NCBI GenBank assembly: GCA_910585575.1
Contig: CAJUFS010000013.1
Span: 1 to 50,187 of the forward strand
DNA: 50,187 nucleotides
Origin: an uncultured Adlercreutzia sp.
GTDB lineage: Bacteria; Actinomycetota; Coriobacteriia; Coriobacteriales; Eggerthellaceae
Direction: 5' to 3'
The stretch's first letter is position 1. Every line of letters starts with the position of its first letter. The translations under genes and the position numbers were made by a program. Below the pieces are notes generated by a model. It saw only the letters and a program-made list of their open reading frames with translations, was not told where the DNA came from and made no database searches. Shown here one piece after another: positions 1 through 10,599 of the stretch.

Positions 1-1249
1 CCACCTGGGCGGCGACGACTGGGATCAGCGCATCATCGACTGGATGGCTGACAAGTTCCAGGCCGAGAACGGCATCGACTTGCGCAAGGACCCCATGGCC
101 CTGCAGCGTTTGAAGGAAGCGGCTGAGAAGGCCAAGATGGAGCTGTCCTCCACCACCCAGACCAACATCAACCTGCCCTTCATCACTGCTGACGCCTCCG
201 GCCCGAAGCATCTGGACCTCACGCTCACCCGCGCCGAGTTCGAGCGTATCACGAAGGATCTGCTGGACCGCTGCAAGAAGCCGGTCGAGCAGGCGCTGAA
301 GGACGCTGGCCTGAAGATGGGCGAGGTCGACGAGGTTATCCTGGTCGGCGGCTCCACCCGTATGCCGGCCGTGCAGGAGCTGGTGAAGCAGCTCACGGGC
401 AAGGCCCCGAACATGTCCGTGAACCCGGACGAGGTGGTGGCCATGGGCGCTGCCGTTCAGGGCGGCGTGCTTGCCGGCGACGTGCAGGGCATCCTGCTGC
501 TCGACGTTACTCCGTTGTCCCTGGGCGTTGAGACCATGGGCGGCGTGATGACCAAGATGATCGAGCGCAACACCACCATTCCTACCCGCAAGACGGAAAT
601 CTACTCCACGGCGGCCGACAACCAGACCTCCGTTGAGGTGCACGTCCTGCAGGGCGAGCGCGAGATGGCCGCGGGCAACAAGACGCTCGGCCGTTTCCAG
701 CTCACCGGCATTCCGGCTGCTCGCCGCGGTGTGCCGCAGATCGAGGTTACCTTCGACATCGATGCCAACGGCATCGTGAACGTGTCCGCTAAGGATCTGG
801 GCACGGGCAAGCAGCAGCAGATCACCATTTCCGGCTCCACCGCCCTGTCCGACGACGAAGTCGATCGCATGGTGAAGGACGCCGAGCAGCACGCCGAAGA
901 GGATGCCGCTCGCAAGGAAGAGGCCGAGGTGCGCAACAACGCCGACGCTCTGGTGAACGCCACCCAGCAGACGCTGGACGAGCTGGGCGACAAGGTGCCG
1001 GCCGACGCCAAGACCCAGGCCGAGGAGGCCATCGCCGAGACCAAGAGCGCTCTTGAGGGCACCGATCTCGACGCCATCAAGGCGGCTACCGAGAAGATCC
1101 AGCAGGCTGGCTACAAGCTCGCCGAGGTTGTGTACTCCACCGAGGGTGCCGCCGCGGGTGCTCAGGCCGCCGCTGCCGAGACGGCTCCGGCCGATGACAC
1201 CATCGAGGCCGACTACGAGGTAGTCGACGACGAGAACGAAGGGAAGTAA
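1..1249 (+). CDS. dnaK: DnaK (Hsp70) molecular chaperone, 5'-truncated by window edge
   Basis: Cytosolic ATP-dependent Hsp70 chaperone that binds exposed hydrophobic segments of unfolded proteins and cycles with GrpE and DnaJ. The reading frame is open from base 2, so about the first third of the ATPase domain lies outside the window. The visible part holds the end of the nucleotide-binding domain ([10 protein letters not shown], then [11 protein letters not shown]), the linker and start of the substrate-binding domain ([16 protein letters not shown]), the helical lid, and the usual acidic C-terminal tail ending [14 protein letters not shown]. About 415 residues are visible of a family length near 620-640. 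It heads dnaK-grpE-dnaJ-hspR-clpB, and grpE follows after 5 bp. Any HspR-binding HAIR operator should lie upstream of the window and cannot be checked here. Confidence 0.98.
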   Translation, partial: HLGGDDWDQRIIDWMADKFQAENGIDLRKDPMALQRLKEAAEKAKMELSSTTQTNINLPFITADASGPKHLDLTLTRAEFERITKDLLDRCKKPVEQALKDAGLKMGEVDEVILVGGSTRMPAVQELVKQLTGKAPNMSVNPDEVVAMGAAVQGGVLAGDVQGILLLDVTPLSLGVETMGGVMTKMIERNTTIPTRKTEIYSTAADNQTSVEVHVLQGEREMAAGNKTLGRFQLTGIPAARRGVPQIEVTFDIDANGIVNVSAKDLGTGKQQQITISGSTALSDDEVDRMVKDAEQHAEEDAARKEEAEVRNNADALVNATQQTLDELGDKVPADAKTQAEEAIAETKSALEGTDLDAIKAATEKIQQAGYKLAEVVYSTEGAAAGAQAAAAETAPADDTIEADYEVVDDENEGK

Positions 1250-1254
1250 GAACG

Positions 1255-1953
1255 ATGACGACGCCCGATAAGGACAAAGTCGCCTCTTCTACCCCCGCCG
1301 ATATGGAGGCTGCCGCTGAGGCGGCGGCCTCCGTGGCCGCCAGCGAAGGCGCGCACGACGCTGAAGTGGTCGCCGACGCCGAGGTCATCGAGGCCAACGA
1401 GGCCGGCCAGCTTGACGACGAGCTCGAGCGCGCTGCCGCCGACGCGGTGGCCGGCGTCATCGAGGAGTCCGAAGTAGTAGCCGCCGCGAAAGCCGAGGCC
1501 GCTGACTGGCAGGACAAGTACGTGCGTCTCCATGCCGAGTGGGACACCTACCGCCGCCGCATGGGCGAGCAGCGCGAGGCCGAGAAGGCCCGCGCCACCG
1601 AGAAGCTCATGGAGAGCCTGCTGCCGGTGCTGGACGATTTCGTTCGCACGGTGGATTACGCCGAGCAGAACGGCGAGACCGGTTTGCTGGGCGGCGTGAA
1701 GGCCGTGCAGACGAAGCTGGTCGACACGCTGGCCAAGGGCGGCCTTCAGGTCATCGATCCGGCCGGCGAGGCCTTCGACGCCTTGGCCTGCCAAGCCGTG
1801 GGAACCGTGGACGACCCGAGCGTTCCCGACGAGACGGTCTCCCAGGTATACCAGCTGGGATACCGCATGGGCGACAAGGTGCTCAGGCCCGCCATGGTAA
1901 CCATTACCACGGGCGGCCCGAAGCGGGAGAAGCCTGAGGACACGGAAGAGTAA
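1255..1953 (+). CDS. grpE: GrpE nucleotide exchange factor
   Basis: Nucleotide exchange factor that dimerises through a long N-terminal helix and releases ADP from DnaK. The protein is 232 residues. The first ~75 residues are an alanine/glutamate-rich, probably disordered or coiled region. The GrpE core begins near DWQDKYVRLHAEWDTYRRR and ends in the beta-wing, recognisable as GYRMGDKVLRPAMVTI. The family is usually 170-220 residues, so the extra length sits in the acidic N-terminus. The start ATG lies 5 bp after the dnaK stop, in a tight operon. A GC-rich hairpin follows 10 bp after the stop. Confidence 0.97.
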   Translation: MTTPDKDKVASSTPADMEAAAEAAASVAASEGAHDAEVVADAEVIEANEAGQLDDELERAAADAVAGVIEESEVVAAAKAEAADWQDKYVRLHAEWDTYRRRMGEQREAEKARATEKLMESLLPVLDDFVRTVDYAEQNGETGLLGGVKAVQTKLVDTLAKGGLQVIDPAGEAFDALACQAVGTVDDPSVPDETVSQVYQLGYRMGDKVLRPAMVTITTGGPKREKPEDTEE

Positions 1954-1963
1954 GACTGATCGG

Positions 1964-1986
1964 GGGCGCACTTTCATGGTGCGCCC
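1964..1986 (+). terminator. Intra-operon hairpin between grpE and dnaJ
   Basis: A perfect 8-bp stem (GGGCGCAC at 1964-1971 with GTGCGCCC at 1979-1986, 7-nt loop) is followed by TTGT. It lies inside the heat-shock operon, so it could be a weak or partial terminator, or an mRNA-stability element, rather than the operon end. The short T-run argues against full termination. Confidence 0.5.
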
Positions 1987-2024
1987 TTGTATTCGATAGA
2001 TGAAAAGTAACGGAGGTGGAACGA

Positions 2025-2984
2025 ATGGCGTCCACGCCTGATTATTACAAAACGCTAGGCGTTCCGCGCACCGCCACGGCCGACGAGATCAAAAAGGCGT
2101 TTCGTAAGTTGGCCCGCAAGCATCACCCCGACGCCGGCGGTGATGAGGCCAAGTTCAAGGAGCTCAACGAAGCCTACGAGGTGTTGAGCGACGACAAGAA
2201 GCGCGAGCTTTACGACCAGTACGGCACCGCGAACGAAAACCAGATTCCCCATGGATGGGGCGGTGGCCAGGGCTTCAACGTCGAGGACATCTTCGGCGGA
2301 GGCGGTGGCTACGGCGGTGGCGGCTTCGGCGGTAGCTGGGCCGACATTCTGGAGAGCATTCGCCACGGCGAAGGTGCGTTTGGAAGCAACTGGGACTTCG
2401 GCGGCGGCTTCGGCGGTCAGCCCCAGCCCCGCAAGGGCCAGGATATGAACGTCACGCTCAACGTCACGTTCGACGAGGCCTTCAACGGCACGGAGAAGAA
2501 GATCACCGTGCGCATTCCCGGCAAGAGCGAGGCCGACACCCATACGGTGAAGGTACCCGCCGGTGCCGTGGACGGCGGCCGCGTGCGCCTGAAGGGCCAG
2601 GGTGCCCCGGGCGACAACGGCGGTGCTGCGGGCGATCTGCTCATCACCACGAAGATCGACGCCCACCCCTACTTCAGCCGCGAAAAGGCCGATGTGGTGG
2701 TGGAGCTGCCGGTGAACGTGGCCGAGGCCGCCCTGGGCGCCTCGGTAGTGGTGCCCACGCCCGACGGCAAGAAAATCAAGGTGAAGGTGCCCGCCGGCAC
2801 CCAAGATGGCAAGGTGCTTACCATCAAGGGCAAGGGCGCGCCCGACCTGAAGAACAAGGGGCAGAACGGCAACTTGAAGATCATCGTCAAGGTCGAAGTG
2901 CCCACCGATATGAACGACGAGCAAAAGAAGGCCATGGAGGACTTCCTCGCAGCCAGTGAGGAGGAGAAGCGCCCATGGCAGTAG
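2025..2984 (+). CDS. dnaJ: DnaJ-family co-chaperone lacking the zinc-finger domain (CbpA-like)
   Basis: Hsp40 co-chaperone that stimulates DnaK ATPase and delivers substrates. The J domain (residues ~5-70) carries the essential HPD in KHHPDAGG. A glycine/phenylalanine-rich linker follows, and then two beta-sandwich substrate domains (from [17 protein letters not shown]). The protein has no CxxCxGxG repeats and no cysteines at all, so it is a class II, CbpA-like J protein. The 319-residue length fits that class. I chose ATG 2025 because GGAGGT at 2012-2017 sits at the right distance; an in-frame GTG at 2016 overlaps that ribosome binding site. The 3' end overlaps hspR by 10 bp. A full-length zinc-finger DnaJ may exist elsewhere in the genome. 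Confidence 0.95.
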   Translation: MASTPDYYKTLGVPRTATADEIKKAFRKLARKHHPDAGGDEAKFKELNEAYEVLSDDKKRELYDQYGTANENQIPHGWGGGQGFNVEDIFGGGGGYGGGGFGGSWADILESIRHGEGAFGSNWDFGGGFGGQPQPRKGQDMNVTLNVTFDEAFNGTEKKITVRIPGKSEADTHTVKVPAGAVDGGRVRLKGQGAPGDNGGAAGDLLITTKIDAHPYFSREKADVVVELPVNVAEAALGASVVVPTPDGKKIKVKVPAGTQDGKVLTIKGKGAPDLKNKGQNGNLKIIVKVEVPTDMNDEQKKAMEDFLAASEEEKRPWQ

Positions 2985-3352
2985 ACGACAGGAACCGGCC
3001 GCTGTACATGATCAGCATTGCCGCGGAGCTGGCCGGCGTGCATCCGCAGACCCTGCGCTCCTACGAGCAAAAGGGCCTGGTCACGCCCCAGCGCACCGGC
3101 GGCAACACCCGCATGTACTCCCAGGCCGACATCGACCGGCTCAACCTGATCAACGAGCTTACCAGCGAGGGCATCAACCTTGCCGGTGTCACCCGTATCC
3201 TTGATCTGCAGGGCCGACTGAACGATCGAGAGGCTGAAGTGGAAGATTTGCACGCTCGCGTGCGCCGCTTGGCTGATCGCGTCCGAGAACTGGAAACCCG
3301 CGCGACCATCGGGGCCATCGTCCACGTAGCCCCCACCCGTCGCTTACCATAA
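2975..3352 (+). CDS. hspR: HspR, MerR-family heat-shock repressor
   Basis: Predicted repressor of the dnaK operon and clpB in actinobacteria; it is known to bind HAIR inverted repeats and use DnaK as co-repressor. The 125-residue protein has a MerR winged helix at residues ~9-75 ([21 protein letters not shown]), then a short coiled coil ([21 protein letters not shown]) and a short tail without a ligand-binding domain, as in HspR. The 10-bp overlap with dnaJ implies translational coupling, giving a repressor co-made with the chaperones it controls. No HAIR element is visible inside the operon, consistent with one control point upstream of dnaK. Confidence 0.93.
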   Translation: MAVDDRNRPLYMISIAAELAGVHPQTLRSYEQKGLVTPQRTGGNTRMYSQADIDRLNLINELTSEGINLAGVTRILDLQGRLNDREAEVEDLHARVRRLADRVRELETRATIGAIVHVAPTRRLP

Positions 3353-3362
3353 GGAGACATAT

Positions 3363-6188
<2,826 letters not shown>

Positions 6189-6221
6189 TTAGCCATCACC
6201 TGACATACTCACTTTCACAGC

Positions 6222-6252
6222 AAGCGCCCGGGAGCCAAGCCCGGGCGCTTTT
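6222..6252 (+). terminator. Rho-independent terminator of the heat-shock operon
   Basis: A perfect 11-bp stem, AAGCGCCCGGG at 6222-6232 with its complement at 6240-6250, has a 7-nt loop and is followed by TT. It lies 34 bp after the clpB stop. Confidence 0.9.
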
Positions 6253-6828
6253 GCGTCGGGGGATCTGGCTCCTTCGCGGGCTGCGATTGGTGCCCGCGGG
6301 TTACGCTCGGGCTCCTCCGCGGGCTGCGGGCGGCATCCCGCTCCGGGCACGCGCCGCTCCGCTGACTCGCTTCGCTCGGGCGCTGCGCTCCTTCATGCTC
6401 TGACGGGGCGGCCTTCGGCCGCTTTAAGAGTTAGTGTTCAGACGGTGCCCTCCGGGGATGCCGCCCGCAGCCCGCTACTCTCTTGAGAATGAGGCGTTCT
6501 CGATCCTGCAAATGCGAAGAGGTACGCTGGCTTGCTGGACGAGGGCTGGTCACTTGCGGCTTCCGCCGTTTTCGAAGCTCGTTGCCCGATTTCGGCATAT
6601 TTCTTTCGATGTGTTAGCAGTCTGAGAGGGCATTGAGCCCTATTCGACTTGTCGGGCGAGCTGGAACTTGCTGTTTTCGCAGGTCGCTGAAATCCCGGCG
6701 GGTGAAGATAGACTGCCCGTCCCTGCTCTCCCCGAAAGGCTGCTAACAAAACGCAAAAAACAAGTTTGCCAAACGCGTTAAGCTATCGCCAGGACGGCCC
6801 TTTCAGCTTGCCAGGTGTGTAGCGCGAT
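6253..6828. other. Long intergenic region without a credible gene
   Basis: The first ~190 bp are GC-rich with short palindromes (for example GCGGCCTTCGGCCGC near 6410). The rest is more AT-rich. The short open frames here (6434-6625 on plus, 6438-6749 on minus) have no ribosome binding site, no recognisable domain and no clear coding bias. The region contains one bounded inverted repeat, listed separately. It separates the heat-shock operon from an AT-richer accessory stretch. Confidence 0.5.
6612..6748. repeat. 137-bp segment bounded by 9-bp inverted repeats
   Basis: TGTTAGCAG at 6612-6620 and its exact complement CTGCTAACA at 6740-6748 bound a non-coding segment. The arms could be ends of a small non-autonomous element or of an RNA structure. 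Arms this short can arise by chance, and no target-site duplication is obvious. Confidence 0.25.
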
Positions 6829-7041
6829 TCAGTCTGTGAGGTTGCCTATGGATACTCCAAGGCCTTCGGCGATTTTGCAGAGGTTGTCGTATCCGATGTT
6901 GCGGCGCCCGTTCTCGACATCGATGAGATACGAGTGACCTAGGCCAACCATAGTGGCAAAACGGCGCAGCGAAATATTTTGAGCTTCGCGCTCTGCGCGA
7001 ATTCTCTCCCCAAGCTGCTTTTTTCTGTCGACTGTACCCAT
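6829..7041 (-). CDS. Small XRE-family helix-turn-helix regulator
   Basis: This 70-residue protein is almost entirely a Cro/C1-type HTH domain (LGERIRAEREAQNISLRRFA, then GLGHSYLIDVENGRR). The conserved IxxxE-N-G-R turn and the terminal KIAEGLGVSIGNL helix are clear. It lacks a sensor or oligomerisation domain, so it probably acts as a dimeric DNA-binding protein on its own promoter or its neighbours. It is divergent from the Ig-like protein gene at 7173. A perfect palindrome lies 22 bp upstream of its start in the shared intergenic region. The ribosome binding site before the ATG is weak. Its target is inferred only from position. Confidence 0.85.
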   Translation of the reverse strand: MGTVDRKKQLGERIRAEREAQNISLRRFATMVGLGHSYLIDVENGRRNIGYDNLCKIAEGLGVSIGNLTD

Positions 7042-7062
7042 ATCTTGTCAGGCTATTTTGCT

Positions 7063-7075
7063 ACACTGCCAGTGT
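7063..7075. promoter_or_regulatory. Candidate XRE operator palindrome
   Basis: ACACTG-C-CAGTGT is a perfect 13-nt palindrome in the divergent intergenic region, extended outward by one further C-G pair beyond a T/G position. Its size and position fit an autoregulatory operator for the small XRE protein. Binding is inferred. Confidence 0.4.
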
Positions 7076-7172
7076 GGTACTAAATTTATGACCACTACGG
7101 GGAATAGAAGAACAACGACACGATCTTAGCTGCTGGCTAATAATCTCTTATGGGCGAGAAGGAGCGAGGACT

Positions 7173-8516
7173 ATGGAGCACACAGGAGCAAAGCAACTTG
7201 GTGTAAGGGTTATGGCTTTCGTCGTGGCGCTTGCTTTGACGCTGAGCGTGGCTGCAATCTTGGAACTTTCGGCACCTCAGCAGGCGCACGCGAAGACGAA
7301 GATTGCACTTAGCAAGAGCAAGGCAACCGTGATGCAGGGGAAATCGTTAACCCTCAAACTCAAGGGCGCGAAAGCTTCTAAAGTGAAATGGTCCTCGTCG
7401 AAGAAGTCCGTAGCCACCGTGAAAAACGGTAAGGTGAAGACCAAGAAAGGTGGTACCACCACTATTACGGCTAAATACAAAGGCAAAAAGTACAAATGCA
7501 AGGTGACGGTCGTGAAGCTTTCTATGTCAAAGATAGGGACGCAATATTTCATCAGCAAAGCCGAAGGCGGCAGCTATGGTCAGATTGTCGTTAAGTGCTA
7601 CAAGCACGGGAAAAGGTGCCCCGATCTTAAGTACTATTCCAGCAACAAGAAGATCGTCAAAGTGGATCAAGATGGTTGGCTCGAAGCCCGCGGCGTTGGT
7701 GCGGCTACCATCAAAGTGAAGGCCCATGGAGCCACTGTCAAACAAAAGGTGATCGTGCGGAAGAACGGGTTTGCCCTCAAGAAGATTCCGACGTTGTACC
7801 TGGGGTGTTATCCTGAGGAAGAGCACGATTACGTTGATGCTCAATGCCAAGTACATGGTCCTATCTTTATGTGGTGTGTAGAAAGCATTTCGAGCAGTAA
7901 TCCAAGTGTGGCTACAGTAGATGACGAGGGGACGATCACCCCAAAACAAGTTGGGCAGACAGTCATTACGGTTAAAGCCCACGGACAAAGCGCTTCTCAA
8001 ACGGTTGTAGTGAAGCGACCTTCGATTTCGATGGACCCCATTCCCGATTTGTATTATGGGGGAGAAGAAGGGGAGGTCAACGCCTGGTGCAGTGTTTGCG
8101 AGAGTCGATACGACAATTCAACGGTATACTCCTCAAGCAATCCTTCTGTCGTTCAGGTTGATCGCAATGGTTACCTGACTCCCCTTAAAGTCGGAACCGC
8201 AACGATTACTGCTCGCGTGCATGGAGCCACTGCCAGCCGAACAGTTAACGTGAAACTTACTCCTTTCACTATGTCCAACAGTGCGCTAACTCTCAGCCTC
8301 GAGAGGTACGAATATGAGTGGGATGCAACAAGTATCGGAGCTGAGTGTGGCATTTGCGGGTACTGGTGCGAAAAAGCGAAATGGAAGAGCAGCAATCCTG
8401 CTGTGGTTGAGGTAGACGAATATGGCGATCTGGTTCCCAAATCAAAAGGCACTGCCACTATTACCGCCTCAGCCCACGGCGCTTCTGCAACGTGCCTAGT
8501 GACCGTTGTCGAGTAG
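7173..8516 (+). CDS. Secreted protein of five tandem bacterial Ig-like (BIG2) repeats with cysteine inserts
   Basis: A 447-residue exported protein. The signal peptide runs to about AHA/K at residue 40. Five BIG2-type repeats follow at ~41-115, 116-197, 198-282, 283-362 and 363-447. Each repeat ends in the typical pattern of SSNP, V.VD..G, GTATITA, HGA and a final V-V. The first repeat is extremely lysine-rich. Repeats 2-5 each carry a cysteine cluster at the same place, ahead of the SSN motif: C142/C149; C212/C225/C235; C306/C309; C392/C395/C399. Start ATG 7173 has an AAGGAG at 7159-7164. No LPXTG anchor is present. The next gene follows closely and is probably co-transcribed. Likely role: cell-surface or wall-associated adhesin-like protein. 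Ligand is unknown. Confidence 0.85.
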   Translation: MEHTGAKQLGVRVMAFVVALALTLSVAAILELSAPQQAHAKTKIALSKSKATVMQGKSLTLKLKGAKASKVKWSSSKKSVATVKNGKVKTKKGGTTTITAKYKGKKYKCKVTVVKLSMSKIGTQYFISKAEGGSYGQIVVKCYKHGKRCPDLKYYSSNKKIVKVDQDGWLEARGVGAATIKVKAHGATVKQKVIVRKNGFALKKIPTLYLGCYPEEEHDYVDAQCQVHGPIFMWCVESISSSNPSVATVDDEGTITPKQVGQTVITVKAHGQSASQTVVVKRPSISMDPIPDLYYGGEEGEVNAWCSVCESRYDNSTVYSSSNPSVVQVDRNGYLTPLKVGTATITARVHGATASRTVNVKLTPFTMSNSALTLSLERYEYEWDATSIGAECGICGYWCEKAKWKSSNPAVVEVDEYGDLVPKSKGTATITASAHGASATCLVTVVE

Positions 8517-8526
8517 GAAGACCGTT

Positions 8527-10038
8527 ATGGAATCCATAGAAGTAACGCCAAGCCCCACAGCCATTCAGGCTAATTCACAGGAGCCTCACCATAGCAAACT
8601 CTCCTCATCGAGAGTTGGCTGGATGGCTGCTTCGGGAGTTCTCGCAGGTGTGGCAGTTTTGTTTGCGGTGCTGCCCTGGCTGGAAGTGAGTCCCTCGATC
8701 CAGGCTGGACTCGCTATGCTATCGGGATTGCTGTCGGCTTTTGGAGATGGATCCTATTCCCTTCCGTCCATAGCTCCGGCTTATTCGGTTCCGCAATTTA
8801 TTGACTTGGCACAAGCACTTGATCAGGTAAATGTTTGGCTTAAGGCATTTGAGGCAGGAACCGAGTATTTCTCTCAAGCCCAAGAAGCCTCAAAGGCTGT
8901 TGGCGCAATCGTGATAGTTCTTTATGCAATTGTTGCGATTTGGGCGATCGCGCTTGTGACTTCGACTGTTGGTCTTGTGCGCTATTTTGTCACCCATGCT
9001 CGCAAAAAAGCGGTTGCGATTGTGGGCCTGTCGCTTTTGCTAGCGCTCTCGGGTGCGTGGACAATCGGCTACAATCTTCTTTTTGTGGCAGCTGAGGGGG
9101 CAGACTCCGTTGTAGCAGGACATGCTCTCAATGCCGTCCTTTGTATGATTTTTTGTATCGGATCTGTGGTAAGCCTAGGGATTTCGAGCCGTTTCGCGGG
9201 CGTATCGGAGAAAAGCAAGATGGTCGAGTCGGCCTCTCCCGGCATTTTGCCGGAAGCCGCGCCGCTGGACTTGGCAAGCGACTCAAAAGGCAGAGAGGAT
9301 GTCAAGTTCAATCCTATTCGCAAGGGCTCAAGAGCAGTTGTGACCGTTGCCCTTGTTGGCGGAGCTATCGTCGCAGTGGCGATTGCTCTAGGAATGGCGA
9401 TGCTTCTGGGTCCTTCTTTTAACCAAGGAGCCCCTATTGCTCAGAGTGAAAGTCAGCTAAACAGTGGCGAACGAGCTGGTCAAGCTTCGGGAGTTGATGA
9501 CAGCTCGACAGCGCAGGAGTCTGCGGAAGGGATTGCAGCAAGCATAGATGGGGCAGAGTTGTCTGAGCAAACAGTTTCCGATTACATTAGCGATTTTAGA
9601 AAGACCGCTGATTTGCAGGATGATGATCTATGGACGGAGTGGCTTGAGGAGAATGGCTATACAGCGGAAAGTGTCCGTGACGAAGTTATTGAATTCTACA
9701 TCGGGGAATATCTTCTCAATTTAGCCTGCGAGGAAAACAGCGTTACCATCACAGAGGAAGAGTTGCAAAGCGAGCTTGCCAACACCCGGTCTCTCTTTGA
9801 AAGTGAAGAAGCATACGAGGACGCATTGGCTGAAAGTAATATAACCGAAGATAGCTATGTCGAAACTGTGCTTGAGCCTAATCTCAGAATTGAAAAACTC
9901 ATGGAAGCGGTCGAAGGGGAAAAGTACGCAACCGAGGAGGAGCTCAACGAGGCCTATCAAAGCTGGATGGAGGCTTATCGAGCAAGCAAGCAAATTGCTA
10001 TTAGCGATATGCCTTTGGGCCTGCCCTACGACGTGTAA
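8527..10038 (+). CDS. Multi-pass membrane protein with an orphan SurA-N-like chaperone domain
   Basis: A 503-residue protein with probable membrane segments at ~34-52, 124-154, 162-188, 198-220 and 270-294. A Ser/Gln-rich linker follows, and then a helical region (~336-490) that resembles the N-terminal chaperone domain of SurA/PrsA proteins (IDGAELSEQTVSDYISDFR, then VTITEEELQSELANTR). In SurA/PrsA a parvulin prolyl-isomerase domain follows; here the chain ends at YRASKQIAISDMP, about where a parvulin domain would begin. I prefer ATG 8527, with AGGAAG at 8515-8520; TTG 8506 is an alternative. It lies 10 bp after the Ig-like gene, so it may help fold or secrete that cysteine-bearing protein. 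That link is inferred. Confidence 0.75.
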   Translation: MESIEVTPSPTAIQANSQEPHHSKLSSSRVGWMAASGVLAGVAVLFAVLPWLEVSPSIQAGLAMLSGLLSAFGDGSYSLPSIAPAYSVPQFIDLAQALDQVNVWLKAFEAGTEYFSQAQEASKAVGAIVIVLYAIVAIWAIALVTSTVGLVRYFVTHARKKAVAIVGLSLLLALSGAWTIGYNLLFVAAEGADSVVAGHALNAVLCMIFCIGSVVSLGISSRFAGVSEKSKMVESASPGILPEAAPLDLASDSKGREDVKFNPIRKGSRAVVTVALVGGAIVAVAIALGMAMLLGPSFNQGAPIAQSESQLNSGERAGQASGVDDSSTAQESAEGIAASIDGAELSEQTVSDYISDFRKTADLQDDDLWTEWLEENGYTAESVRDEVIEFYIGEYLLNLACEENSVTITEEELQSELANTRSLFESEEAYEDALAESNITEDSYVETVLEPNLRIEKLMEAVEGEKYATEEELNEAYQSWMEAYRASKQIAISDMPLGLPYDV

Positions 10039-10070
10039 GCTTCGCTAAAGGGTTAGTGCGAACGGTTGAG

Positions 10071-10110
10071 AGCGCCCCTCCGACTTCATCTTGGTCGAAG
10101 GGGCGCTTTT
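10071..10110 (+). terminator. Rho-independent terminator after the SurA-like membrane protein gene
   Basis: AGCGCCCCT at 10071-10079 pairs with AGGGGCGCT at 10099-10107, with further inner pairing (CGAC with GTCG), followed by TTT. It ends the two-gene unit at 7173-10038. Confidence 0.85.
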
Positions 10111-10190
10111 GCGTGACCATGCCTTTTGCTCAGGATCTTTTCTCTTCAGATGCGAGAGATGCAAAAATTGCAAAGGAAACAGGAGATGGC

Positions 10191-10522
10191 ATGGAAGCAA
10201 ACCCCTTTACGCCTACATTTGGCGTTATTCCTGCCTATATGGCGGGTCGTGAAGACGTTGTCGAGGAGCTGTCCCGCGCAGCGCGCCATCTTATTTTTGC
10301 GAGCTGTCGGCAGGGGACGTACGCTTTTTAGAAGCTATGCTTGTTGACGAGGGCGACAGCAAACTCTTGGATATTGCCGAGCGGATGGGCAAAAGGAGCA
10401 ATTACGCCTCTCAGTACAAGCGACGGCTTATCGAGCAGGGAGTGCTTCTTGATCGCGGACAGGGTAATCTGCGAATCGCCATCCCCCTGTTTAAGGAATA
10501 CCTCAGAGATCAGTTGAGGTAG
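10191..10522 (+). pseudogene. Remnant of an AAA-type ATPase gene with its core deleted
   Basis: The beginning (MEANPFTPTFGVIPAYMAGR) matches the usual N-terminus of a family of stand-alone prokaryotic AAA ATPases, and AGGAGA lies just upstream of the ATG. The C-terminal part, in another frame (LSAGDVRFLEAMLVDEG, then NYASQYKRRLIEQGVLLDRG), matches the winged-helix end of the same family. The ~250-300 residue ATPase core with Walker motifs is absent. The two ends meet in different frames around 10280-10320, where the first frame hits a TAG. Together this reads as an internal deletion plus frameshift, so no functional ATPase is expected. A small winged-helix protein from ATG 10337 could still be made but lacks an obvious ribosome binding site. 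The family assignment is from recall of its conserved ends. Confidence 0.7.
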
Positions 10523-10538
10523 TGTTGCTAATACGCAA

Positions 10539-10570
10539 AGCGGCCGTGCCCGGTTCGGGGCACGGCCGCT
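10539..10570 (-). terminator. Terminator hairpin of the symporter gene
   Basis: AGCGGCCGTGCCC at 10539-10551 pairs perfectly with 10558-10570 around a 6-nt loop. On the minus strand it is followed by TTTGCG and lies about 30 bp after the symporter stop. It could also block read-through from the plus strand. Confidence 0.75.
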
Positions 10571-10599
10571 CGTTCGGCAAATAAGGGTGCCGTTGCTTG

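Noticed and set aside
1..3362. HAIR operator for HspR inside the operon
   Set aside because: I saw no CTTGAGT-N7-ACTCAAG-like element; it is expected upstream of dnaK, outside the window.
6434..6749. Short open frames on both strands in the gap after clpB
   Set aside because: No ribosome binding site, no recognisable domain, overlapping on both strands.
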